NCBI GenBank assembly: GCA_937915975.1
Contig: CALGGL010000295.1
Coordinates: 1 to 14,405 of the forward strand
DNA from: an uncultured Lachnospiraceae bacterium
GTDB lineage: Bacteria; Bacillota; Clostridia; Lachnospirales; Lachnospiraceae
DNA length: 14,405 nt
Direction: 5' to 3'
The notes under the pieces are model-generated. The model was given only the letters and a program-made list of their open reading frames with translations, searched no databases and was not told where the DNA came from. Position numbers and translations under genes: made by a program. The number at the start of each line of letters is the position of its first letter. The stretch's first letter is position 1. Below, in pieces: positions 6,566 to 14,405 of this stretch.

Positions 6566-7336
6566 TTAATCTTCAGTCGGCAAATTTGAATATCCATCTG
6601 GCAAAGGAATAACTGTTTTTCCATTTCTTTGCCCATTTGAATTGTATGTATAATTATGTTCATGTGGTTGGTAATATTGTTGTGTATTTTTATCAAAATG
6701 TGGATGATCAAAATCCTGTCTACTAAACTCACGACCATTTTCATCAAAAAAAGTTCTACTTTTAACAGTTCCATCTGGGTTAAGCTGTTCATAAATCGAA
6801 TTTGGTTCACCTACTTGGTTTGGTCTACTATATCCCTTATTTATAGGAGTATCTGTACCACTTCCACCCTCAATTGGATCATAGTCACTTGCCTTAATTT
6901 TTGCCTTGCCTTGTAAATCTACAGCTTTTAACCTATTTGATTTTAAATTAGCGTTATATAGCAAACCAAAAATCAAAAGATCTATTAAAGAGTATATTCT
7001 ATATTCTATTGCCTTTTTATTATCACCTTTAAATGTATAATACCATGATAATAAAAAGTCTACAGTTAAATGAGCTCCAGCATCGCACAAAAACACCTTC
7101 AATATATTTATTAAAAATAATCCTGATACAAAAAAATCTAATGCAATAAATGCAGCTCCTTTGGCAAAGCCTGACCAAAACGATTTAATTACATTATCCT
7201 CTTGATTATCGCCAAATACGGCGGTTATTCCTACCGACAATAATCCATTTAATATTCCCATTACAAATATTGTGCCGGCATTATCAAGTATATTTGATAT
7301 ACCCAAAGCAAAAGAACCTTCACCAATTGTAGCCAT
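6566..7336 (-). other. Toxin tail of the YD protein: hydrophobic pre-toxin segment plus type-24-like toxin domain
   Basis: This is residues 2335-2590, after the conserved YVDPSGN. The first ~150 residues hold several hydrophobic stretches (TIFVMGILNGLLSVGITAVF, FIALDFFVSGLFLINIL, SLIDLLIFGLLY) that could insert into a membrane or help entry. The last 86 residues (2505-2590) look like polymorphic toxin type 24, a predicted nuclease. They contain PNSIYEQLNPDGTVKSRTFF, FDENGREFSRQDFDHPHFD and HEHNYTYNSNGQ. The DHPH (2544-2547) and HEH (2559-2561) motifs are candidate catalytic or metal-binding residues. The adjacent Imm53 gene supports a toxin-immunity pair. The assignment is from pattern recognition without a search. 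Confidence 0.7.
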
Positions 7337-10300
7337 ATTTCCACTTGGATCCACATACTTTACAGGATTACCGTTTGCATAAAGGTACTTATGAAGTGTA
7401 TCAGGGTCGCTTATGTTTCCTGCATAGCTGTCCATACCTGTAAATGTTCCGGTTGATGGGTTCATATACCTTGCTCTTAAGTAGTATAATCCGCTTTCCT
7501 CATCATAACATTCACCTGCATACATATGGCTGTTTTCGATATCTCCTGAGGTTTCTATCAGTTCACCGTAGCCGTTATATCTGTATTTAGTTTTTACGTG
7601 ACCGTCTTCGTCCGTTATGATACGGACATCTCCGTGACCGTCACTTATGTAGTAATATTCCTCCCCGCCTCTTGTAAGGCTTATAATCTCTAATCCTATG
7701 GTATAGGATGTACAAAGTTCATCTGATGAATTAAGTTCTGCAAGTGTCTGTGAATATTCGCACAAGGTATCGGAGATATATGTTATCTTACTTCCCTGTA
7801 CATTATCGTTTTGTTTGCTTCTTCTTACACCCTCTGCATCATAGGTATAGCTGTAGCTTATGTCACCGCTTTCATACCTTATCATGCGGTTAAAGCTGTC
7901 GTAGGTGTAGCTTTCTGTTATGCCTCCCTGACTGTATGTGCCGTCAGTATTAAGAACGGACTCACTCTTACTTACAAGGTTTCCGTTAGCGTCATAGCTG
8001 TATGTAAGCCTTCCTTCCGGTGATTGTTCTGTTACAAGCTGGTTTCTTTCGTTATAGGTATATAAGGTCTTGCATCCGTCTACATCCTTTGACAGTCTGT
8101 TTCCTACAAGGTCATATGTGTACTTATACTCAGATGTATTACCATCCTTGGTTATCTTTTCGGATATAAGTCTTCCGGCAGCATCATATGAGTATACTGT
8201 GGTTATGTCTCCATCAGGACCACTCTCAACTGCCTTTGTACGTTCGCCACCCTCTATCTCATACTGATAGCGTGCTATAAGTCTTTCGTTTTTATCTGTT
8301 ACCTCTTCACATATCAGATGATTGCACTCATCATAGGTATATGTAAGAACTACACCGTTGGCATATGTAGCCGTTTCCCTGTTGCCGTTTTCGTCATAGG
8401 TATAAACTGTTGCCTTGCCGTCATGTCCTATGACTCGGGTTATACGGTTAAAGCTGTCGTACTCGTATGAAGTAGATGAGAGTACTTTACCTGTAACTGT
8501 TTCTTCATTATCATTGTTGTCTGTATTAGCACTGTCTTCCACATCAGAACCATCACTAACAGTTACACCTGTCTCTCTTCCATACTCATCATAACTATAG
8601 CTTATCTTTTGTCCGTTATCATAGGTCTTTTCTGTAAGCTCACCGTACTCATCATAGGTGTAGTCTACCGTACTGTCTCCTGTCGATATGTTTATAACCC
8701 TTCCGTAATCATCATATGTAAATCTTACAAGCTCCGTTCCCTTAACTACCTTGGTAAGCTCGTCAAGGTTATTGTATGTATAGGTTGTGGTTACTCCGTT
8801 ATAGTCCGTCGTGCTGATAAGCTTTCCGTAATCATCATATGTATATGTACTCTCGCTTCCGTCTGCAAGCTTTGTCTTTATGCATCTTCCGTCTGCATCA
8901 TAGGTATATTCTGTCTTATTACCGTTTGCATCCGTTACGCTTAAAAGATTTCCGTTCTTATCATAAGTATACTTTGTCTCGGCACCATTGTTTTGTTTTA
9001 CTGATACAAGCCTGTCTGCCACATCATAAGTATACTCTGTCTTTCTTCCTGCCGTATCTGTAGCAGATATACATCTTCCGCGTAAGTCAAGTTCTATGCT
9101 CTCATATGTTCCATCCGGATATGTTACCCTTGTTCTGTCACCCTTTTCGTTATACTCATAGGATGTCACATTACCCTTTGAGTCTGTGGCTGTTGATAAA
9201 AGTCCTGCCTCATATGTAAAGGTTGTGGTACTGCCGTCGCTTGTAGTTATGCCTGTATTGTTATTTAGACAGTCATATGTATAGCTTACATACGCACCGG
9301 TCGGATATATAACCTTGGTTAGGTTATAATTTTCATCATAATTGTATGAGGTTTCATTTCCTTTTATATCAGTTATCTTTGTCAGGTTTCCAACCTTATC
9401 GTAGGCATAGCTTTCCTGACAGCCGGTTCTGTCTGTTGCCTTTACAAGTCTTCCTTCCGCATCATATGTAAAGCTTTCCGAGGTTCCGTCACAGTAGGAT
9501 ATATGTGTTATGTTATTTAAGTCATCGCAGGTATACTCTGTCCTTCTTCCCTGAGAGTCAACAGCTGCAGTCATCACACCATTACCGTCTCTTTCGATTA
9601 CGGTAAGATTTCCGGAAGCATCCTCTACGGATATAAGTTCGTCTGCATCATTATAGTTATACCTTGTTGTACGTGATACCTCTCCTTCATCGGTAACAGC
9701 CTTCACGGTTTCAGTAAGCCTGTTTCCTCTTTCATCATATGTATATGTTATCTTACTTCCCGCCGCATCCGTTACAGATATGGTATTGCCGTTTTGGTCA
9801 TACTCTGCCGTTATGACCTTTCCTATATCATCTGTTATACTCTTTACGTTTCCGTCAGCATCTCTTTCGTATGATATGGTGCTTCCGTCTGCATCCGTTG
9901 TCGATATGATACTTCCGGCACTGTCATAATTAATTATTATATCATCATCGTTTATATTTGTCAGCCTTACAGCCTGATTTTTATCATTATATGCTATGCT
10001 TATGCTGTTGCCTGCGGCATCCGTTACCGATGTAAGATTTCCCTTGCCATCATATGCGGATGTGGTTACGTTGCCCTTTGCATCGGTCGAAGTAAGTACG
10101 TTACCCATGTCATCATAGGTCTTATAAGTCGTGTTGCCGTTAGCATCTGTTGTAGAAAGGATATTTCCGTTATCGTCATAGGTATAGACAGTCTTATATC
10201 CGAGTCTGTCGGTTATGACCTCTCGTCTTCCGTCTACGTTATGGTCATACTCCATACGGTTTCCGTCTGCATCTATGGTTGCGATAAGTCTTCCTTCATC

Positions 10301-13300
10301 ATCATATTCGTTTCTTGAGACCGCTTTTCCTGTCGGGTCGATGATTTCAACAAGGTTATGCTTATCGTCATATGTATATGTTACGGTTCTTCCTGCATTA
10401 TCCGTTACGGATGATAAATCACCTGACTCATCATAAGTATATAATATCTCTTCTCCGTCCGGACTTTCAACCTTTATTATCCTTCCGTTTATATCTCTTG
10501 TAAAGCTTATACTTCTTCCGTCATCACTATGATAACCGTTTTCATCTATGGTTATGGTATGACCTTTTGAATCGACTATCTTGTAAACACCGGATTCCTT
10601 ATTAAGATATATCTCATTTCCATCCTCTGTCGTAAGCTTGTATTCTATAAGGTCGTATATGCCGTCGTTTATAAATACTACCTGTCCGTCTTCATATATG
10701 GCAGTAGTATCCATAAGTATCTCAAGCTTAACCTTAGGATTGGTTACGCATCTGTAACTAAAGTATATCTCTGATACAGGTGTGAGAGCGCTTATACCGT
10801 TCCCTATAACTATCTTAAATCTGTCACTTGTTCCGTCTCCGTAGGTTACAACTATATCGTGGTTTTCGGTTTCGACCATACGGTATATCCTTGAAAAGAC
10901 AGATCCTTCTGTAAGCATCTCATAGCCGTCTGAAAGTGGATTACTTTCATAAAGCCTTATACCCTGCATATCAAGATTCCATCCGTAGCCAAAGTCCCCC
11001 TGCTTTTTGTTACGGCTGTCATATATACGATTTACCGAAACCTTCGTGCCACCCATGGACGCAGTTATATCGTTAAAGCCTATATGCATCTGTCCTATCT
11101 TAAGCTTACCCTCTACTATAAAGCTTGTTTTAGCATAAGCTATATTACCGCCTTTATCAGTCGCACTTAGTTTTAATTCATATATACCGTTTATCATCAT
11201 GGTCGGATCAAGAGTCCCTAAGATATCCTCTCTTACTTCCTCCGTGCCATATGCTATGGTTATATAATCCTCTGTATCAACAGGCTTATATTCAAGCCTC
11301 CAGTTATCAAGCTTTGTTTCATCATAGGCAGAGCCGGTTATCTCTACCGGTGCGGTAATCGGTTCATCAAAGGACGGTGATATTATAAGTGCTGTTGGAA
11401 TTATATCATCATCACTGTCACCGCCATCTTCCCCTGATTCTCCCGAATCATCGGAATTACCGCCTTTATTTACAGTAAGCACTACAACATAGTAGCTCAT
11501 ATTTCCTGCTTCATCAGTTGCCTCAAGTCTTATATTATACTCACCCGACGCAAGCTCTGTAGTGTCAAATATTCCAAGAACTCCTTCTTCAACAGAATCT
11601 ATACTGTATACAAATTTAGTATACTCCTCTGATGATGCAGCCTTATATGAAAGTGTATATGAAGCAAGTGACGTTTCATCCTTTGCAGTTCCGATAAGTT
11701 CTATTTTATCTTTTGTATTTTCATTTTTATGTGTTGATACAATTACCGCCGTAGGTGCTGTCATATCTGTTTTGTCAGTATCATCGCCGTCATTATCATT
11801 ATTTCCCTCTGTCACTTCTGAATTACCCATGCTGTATGTCATGTCTGCTTCAATACTTTGTCCCTTATAATACTCAAAGACTGCATAACACTGTATGATT
11901 ATACCGCTTTCATCTTCAATCTTAAGTATAATCCTGTATATTCCATCATCCAATTCTTCTGTTTGTACACTTCCAAGCAACGCTTCCTCCACTTCATCCG
12001 AACCGGACGAGATTACTTTTATTTCATCACCCTCGCTTTCAAGAAGCAATTCATACCCTTTAAGATGCCCTTCGGCATCTATGCTTCCTCTGATATTTAT
12101 GGAATGTGTATCTTCATCAAGGCTAACATCAGTCAAAGCACATGATATGGTATAGCCCTCTTTAGTTTCTTTTGCTATGGTTATCTGCGTATCAAAAACT
12201 GTATAATTATCCGCATCATCTTCTACCGTAAGCCTTATATCATATACTCCGGATTCTAATCCGTTTTTATCAAGCATGCCCAAAACATCATTATCTACCT
12301 GCTTGGTATCATGAGCAAAATCCGTATATTCTTCATCATCAACATATTTATACGAAAGTGTATATGAAGAGAAATTCATCTCATCCTTCGCAGTTCCGAT
12401 TATTTCCAGTTTGTTATTATCACTACTATCATTAACTGATGTAATAACTGCTATAGGCGGTTCATTATCTTTACCGGGTATATTAACCACAGCATCATTA
12501 ACAAACAGATATATATTTAAGTCCGTTTCTTCATTATCTGTTTGATTCGTTACATTTAATTTAATTGTATATAATCCGGCATCAATTCCTTCAAACAATA
12601 CGCCTGTTCCATCATCTTCGAGATTGTAATCAGTTTTTATGCTATCCACTAAGCAGCTGTTAATAATGTATCCGTCTTCTATATAAAGCCTGACATCATC
12701 TCCGGCATAGTATGTTTCCTTATCAAACCATGTATTTATATCCGGCGATGCTTCATATACATAATATTTAATTATCCTTGTAAATGAATTGCCACTATTG
12801 TTTTTTGAAATGACCTTTAAGGTATGTTCACCCGAATCCGTTGCACAAACTTCAAATGCTCCGTTATTTACATCTGTATCATAAGCTGTTTCGTCAATTA
12901 ATACTTCTACAGAACATCCGCTGCTTATATCAGTAGTTACTTTTATTGTTTCATTTACTACATATGATGTTTTGTCAAGCGACATATTGAAATAAGGATA
13001 GGTAAATTCATTTTCTATCAATTCATCCAAATTGATATAACCATCAGATGTTCCGACAGTTATATTTTTATTAGCACATATATCAGGCCTGTCCTCATAA
13101 TATACTGTTATTGTATGGTTTCCTTCAACCTCCGAATCATATATAAGTCTGCCGTTTATTACATTTTCATCCGATACCTTTTCACCATCTGTCTCCCATA
13201 CAATATCAGCTTTATTTTTTTCAGTAGTTATAACCTTATATCTGTAAGCCGCCTTTTCGTTTATCAAAAGATTATCTTTTCCTTCTATATCAATAAGCTT

Positions 13301-14405
13301 ATATTCTTTATTATGCTCATCAGGGCGTTTGTCAGTATTTGCCCCGATTGTTATACTGTCGAGATACGGAGTATAATCGTTTGATGATTTGGTAAGCTTC
13401 GCCTTTATTAAAACGTATCTGCCTTTAAGGTCTGATATACCATTGACCGACATTGCCTCATCAAGTGTTATTTCTTTTAAACCGTTTTCATCTGTAATTG
13501 AATTAATTTCATCAAGATTGTCAGATGCGTAGGCATATACTTTTATATCACTGTCACCTTCATATAATGCATCGATATCAAAATAAGTCCACTCGGCTTC
13601 AGACTGTCCGCTATCATATACTGTTGTCCATTCGCCCGAAGCATTATATCCTTCGAAGGAACACTCTATATCAGAAAGTCTTTCGGATTTTATGCTGTTT
13701 TCACTATAATAAAATACATTTATATCGCTGATTAATTCATCACTTGCATTATAAAATTCAACAGGTATTTCAAGCTCATTATTTCCTGTCAATTCTGTTT
13801 TCCATACAATTATCTTTTTTCCGTTATCTAAATTATATATGGTTATATTATCATCTGAAAATTCATCTGAAATTTCAACGTCTTCTTCAATTGTAAGCTT
13901 AACAATAACTTTGTTTGAAGCATTAAATGAAACTTCGTCAGGATTGTCCCATTCACATACAAAATATCCTTTATCAGTCTCATCACCTATACCGTCATCC
14001 CATTTACCGTTTTCGTACATAAATGCATAGTTCTGATGCGGATATAACCATAAACCATCATTAGGTTCTCCGGATTCCCAATTTGTATAGGTACTGTCTG
14101 ACCCATTGACCCAAAGCCATCTGCCTTCATTTTCCTCATCTGTGTAGCCCAAAGCTGTATAGGTGCTGATTCCAAATCCGTTTATATAATTTTTTATAAA
14201 TTCATTTTCTTCTGCATTATCTATTACAACAAGATAACCGCCCATATCATTACAGGCTTTTTCAGCATCCTTCCACGAAAGTTTTTCAGATGAAATCATA
14301 TAAATATGATTATTATTTTTAATCAAGTCATCAGACATGTACTCAGACTTATCACCTTCTCCTGTTAAAGACAGAGAAAAAATTCCTGTGTTCTTTTCCT
14401 CATTA
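6566..14405 (-). CDS. Giant YD-repeat/RHS polymorphic toxin with lectin domain, 5' end outside window
   Basis: The frame is open from 6566 to the right edge. The first ATG in view (14338) has no properly spaced ribosome site, and 22 sense codons (NEEKNTGIFSLSLTGEG...) precede it, so the real start and any signal peptide lie beyond the window. Counting from that ATG (2590 residues), 10-130 is a C-type lectin domain with EPN (91-93), WDD (113-115) and Cys29/Cys128. Residues 140-620 are beta-rich, probably Ig-like or sandwich domains. Residues 622-1075 hold four ~100-residue Ig-like repeats separated in places by acidic Asp/Gly linkers. Residues 1080-1260 are the entry to the RHS shell, ~1270-2260 about 40 YD repeats, and ~2270-2334 the RHS core (YYLRARYMNPSTGTFTGMDS ... 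YVDPSGN). Residues 2335-2590 are the variable toxin tail. Such proteins encapsulate and deliver a C-terminal toxin to neighbouring cells. The lectin and Ig domains suggest surface display and glycan recognition (inference). Confidence 0.93.
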   Translation of the reverse strand, partial: NEEKNTGIFSLSLTGEGDKSEYMSDDLIKNNNHIYMISSEKLSWKDAEKACNDMGGYLVVIDNAEENEFIKNYINGFGISTYTALGYTDEENEGRWLWVNGSDSTYTNWESGEPNDGLWLYPHQNYAFMYENGKWDDGIGDETDKGYFVCEWDNPDEVSFNASNKVIVKLTIEEDVEISDEFSDDNITIYNLDNGKKIIVWKTELTGNNELEIPVEFYNASDELISDINVFYYSENSIKSERLSDIECSFEGYNASGEWTTVYDSGQSEAEWTYFDIDALYEGDSDIKVYAYASDNLDEINSITDENGLKEITLDEAMSVNGISDLKGRYVLIKAKLTKSSNDYTPYLDSITIGANTDKRPDEHNKEYKLIDIEGKDNLLINEKAAYRYKVITTEKNKADIVWETDGEKVSDENVINGRLIYDSEVEGNHTITVYYEDRPDICANKNITVGTSDGYINLDELIENEFTYPYFNMSLDKTSYVVNETIKVTTDISSGCSVEVLIDETAYDTDVNNGAFEVCATDSGEHTLKVISKNNSGNSFTRIIKYYVYEASPDINTWFDKETYYAGDDVRLYIEDGYIINSCLVDSIKTDYNLEDDGTGVLFEGIDAGLYTIKLNVTNQTDNEETDLNIYLFVNDAVVNIPGKDNEPPIAVITSVNDSSDNNKLEIIGTAKDEMNFSSYTLSYKYVDDEEYTDFAHDTKQVDNDVLGMLDKNGLESGVYDIRLTVEDDADNYTVFDTQITIAKETKEGYTISCALTDVSLDEDTHSINIRGSIDAEGHLKGYELLLESEGDEIKVISSGSDEVEEALLGSVQTEELDDGIYRIILKIEDESGIIIQCYAVFEYYKGQSIEADMTYSMGNSEVTEGNNDNDGDDTDKTDMTAPTAVIVSTHKNENTKDKIELIGTAKDETSLASYTLSYKAASSEEYTKFVYSIDSVEEGVLGIFDTTELASGEYNIRLEATDEAGNMSYYVVVLTVNKGGNSDDSGESGEDGGDSDDDIIPTALIISPSFDEPITAPVEITGSAYDETKLDNWRLEYKPVDTEDYITIAYGTEEVREDILGTLDPTMMINGIYELKLSATDKGGNIAYAKTSFIVEGKLKIGQMHIGFNDITASMGGTKVSVNRIYDSRNKKQGDFGYGWNLDMQGIRLYESNPLSDGYEMLTEGSVFSRIYRMVETENHDIVVTYGDGTSDRFKIVIGNGISALTPVSEIYFSYRCVTNPKVKLEILMDTTAIYEDGQVVFINDGIYDLIEYKLTTEDGNEIYLNKESGVYKIVDSKGHTITIDENGYHSDDGRSISFTRDINGRIIKVESPDGEEILYTYDESGDLSSVTDNAGRTVTYTYDDKHNLVEIIDPTGKAVSRNEYDDEGRLIATIDADGNRMEYDHNVDGRREVITDRLGYKTVYTYDDNGNILSTTDANGNTTYKTYDDMGNVLTSTDAKGNVTTSAYDGKGNLTSVTDAAGNSISIAYNDKNQAVRLTNINDDDIIINYDSAGSIISTTDADGSTISYERDADGNVKSITDDIGKVITAEYDQNGNTISVTDAAGSKITYTYDERGNRLTETVKAVTDEGEVSRTTRYNYNDADELISVEDASGNLTVIERDGNGVMTAAVDSQGRRTEYTCDDLNNITHISYCDGTSESFTYDAEGRLVKATDRTGCQESYAYDKVGNLTKITDIKGNETSYNYDENYNLTKVIYPTGAYVSYTYDCLNNNTGITTSDGSTTTFTYEAGLLSTATDSKGNVTSYEYNEKGDRTRVTYPDGTYESIELDLRGRCISATDTAGRKTEYTYDVADRLVSVKQNNGAETKYTYDKNGNLLSVTDANGNKTEYTYDADGRCIKTKLADGSESTYTYDDYGKLISTTDYNGVTTTYTYNNLDELTKVVKGTELVRFTYDDYGRVINISTGDSTVDYTYDEYGELTEKTYDNGQKISYSYDEYGRETGVTVSDGSDVEDSANTDNNDNEETVTGKVLSSTSYEYDSFNRITRVIGHDGKATVYTYDENGNRETATYANGVVLTYTYDECNHLICEEVTDKNERLIARYQYEIEGGERTKAVESGPDGDITTVYSYDAAGRLISEKITKDGNTSEYKYTYDLVGNRLSKDVDGCKTLYTYNERNQLVTEQSPEGRLTYSYDANGNLVSKSESVLNTDGTYSQGGITESYTYDSFNRMIRYESGDISYSYTYDAEGVRRSKQNDNVQGSKITYISDTLCEYSQTLAELNSSDELCTSYTIGLEIISLTRGGEEYYYISDGHGDVRIITDEDGHVKTKYRYNGYGELIETSGDIENSHMYAGECYDEESGLYYLRARYMNPSTGTFTGMDSYAGNISDPDTLHKYLYANGNPVKYVDPSGNMATIGEGSFALGISNILDNAGTIFVMGILNGLLSVGITAVFGDNQEDNVIKSFWSGFAKGAAFIALDFFVSGLFLINILKVFLCDAGAHLTVDFLLSWYYTFKGDNKKAIEYRIYSLIDLLIFGLLYNANLKSNRLKAVDLQGKAKIKASDYDPIEGGSGTDTPINKGYSRPNQVGEPNSIYEQLNPDGTVKSRTFFDENGREFSRQDFDHPHFDKNTQQYYQPHEHNYTYNSNGQRNGKTVIPLPDGYSNLPTED
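7560..10520 (-). repeat. About 40 tandem YD repeats forming the RHS-type shell
   Basis: The translated sequence repeats roughly every 20-23 residues around YTYDxxGN-L-S-TDAxGN, for instance YTYDDNGNILSTTDANGN. These repeats build the hollow beta-barrel shell of RHS/Tc/teneurin proteins. At the DNA level the repeats are similar but not identical, with TCATCATAGGTATA-like words recurring. A short acidic insert (DGSDVEDSANTDNNDNEE, coded near 8500-8555) interrupts the array. Confidence 0.92.
11110..12475 (-). repeat. Four tandem Ig-like domains in the YD protein
   Basis: Units begin near residues 622, 725, 860 and 978. They share the pattern I-GTAKDE....YTLSYK...EEYT.F......V...LG..DT..L.SG.Y.IRL...D.AGN. 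Units 1, 3 and 4 keep the P-AVI start and unit 2 is diverged. Acidic linkers (about residues 838-860 and 957-980) sit before units 3 and 4. They are probably a stalk that carries the lectin domain away from the shell (inference). Confidence 0.75.

Noticed and set aside
6553..6810. 85-residue minus-strand frame overlapping the toxin tip
   Set aside because: Out-of-frame shadow with Met/Ile-rich composition. The toxin frame and its immunity neighbour explain the region.
7560..10520. Many regularly spaced similar DNA words, as in a CRISPR array
   Set aside because: They are the coding reflection of YD repeats in one long open frame. Units vary and have no constant spacers.

Overview
The window looks like part of a Gram-positive anaerobe genome (Clostridia, most likely Lachnospiraceae) from a gut- or rumen-type community. 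The basis is low GC, heavy use of AGA/ATA/AAG codons, AGGAGG-type ribosome sites and the protein families present. Every gene I trust is on the minus strand, so transcription runs from high to low coordinates.

Region 1 (1-3963) is a three-gene operon, jetA-jetB-jetC, of a Wadjet-type anti-plasmid SMC system. The genes are a kleisin-like protein (514 aa), a small MukE-like protein (237 aa) and the N-terminal half of an SMC-like ATPase with a Walker A motif and coiled coil. A sigma-A-like promoter lies upstream of jetA. The nuclease gene jetD is not seen. The first ~160 bases do not continue jetC convincingly. Read on the plus strand they encode a stretch that resembles a Bacteroidales TolC-type outer-membrane efflux protein, so the left end is probably a chimeric assembly join about one short read long.

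Region 2 (about 4085-5048) is a relic of a small rolling-circle replicon or similar element. It holds a truncated HUH Rep protein that lacks the catalytic-tyrosine half, a strong terminator hairpin behind it, and a 53-bp direct repeat. One repeat copy lies inside the end of rep and the other upstream of rep. A G/C-rich inverted repeat flanks the upstream copy.

Region 3 (5049-14405) is a polymorphic-toxin locus. A giant YD-repeat/RHS protein (at least 2613 codons in view, 5' end outside the window) carries a C-type lectin domain, Ig-like domains, about 40 YD repeats, an RHS core ending in DPSGN, a hydrophobic pre-toxin segment and a C-terminal toxin tip resembling polymorphic toxin type 24. 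It is followed by an Imm53-family immunity gene, then by a NucA/NucB-type DNase, then 3 nt later by a DUF2625 protein. I read this as a main toxin-immunity pair followed by a second orphan toxin with a candidate immunity partner. The DUF2625 immunity role is inference.

Together the window joins anti-plasmid defence, plasmid debris and a contact-type antibacterial weapon, which is typical accessory DNA.
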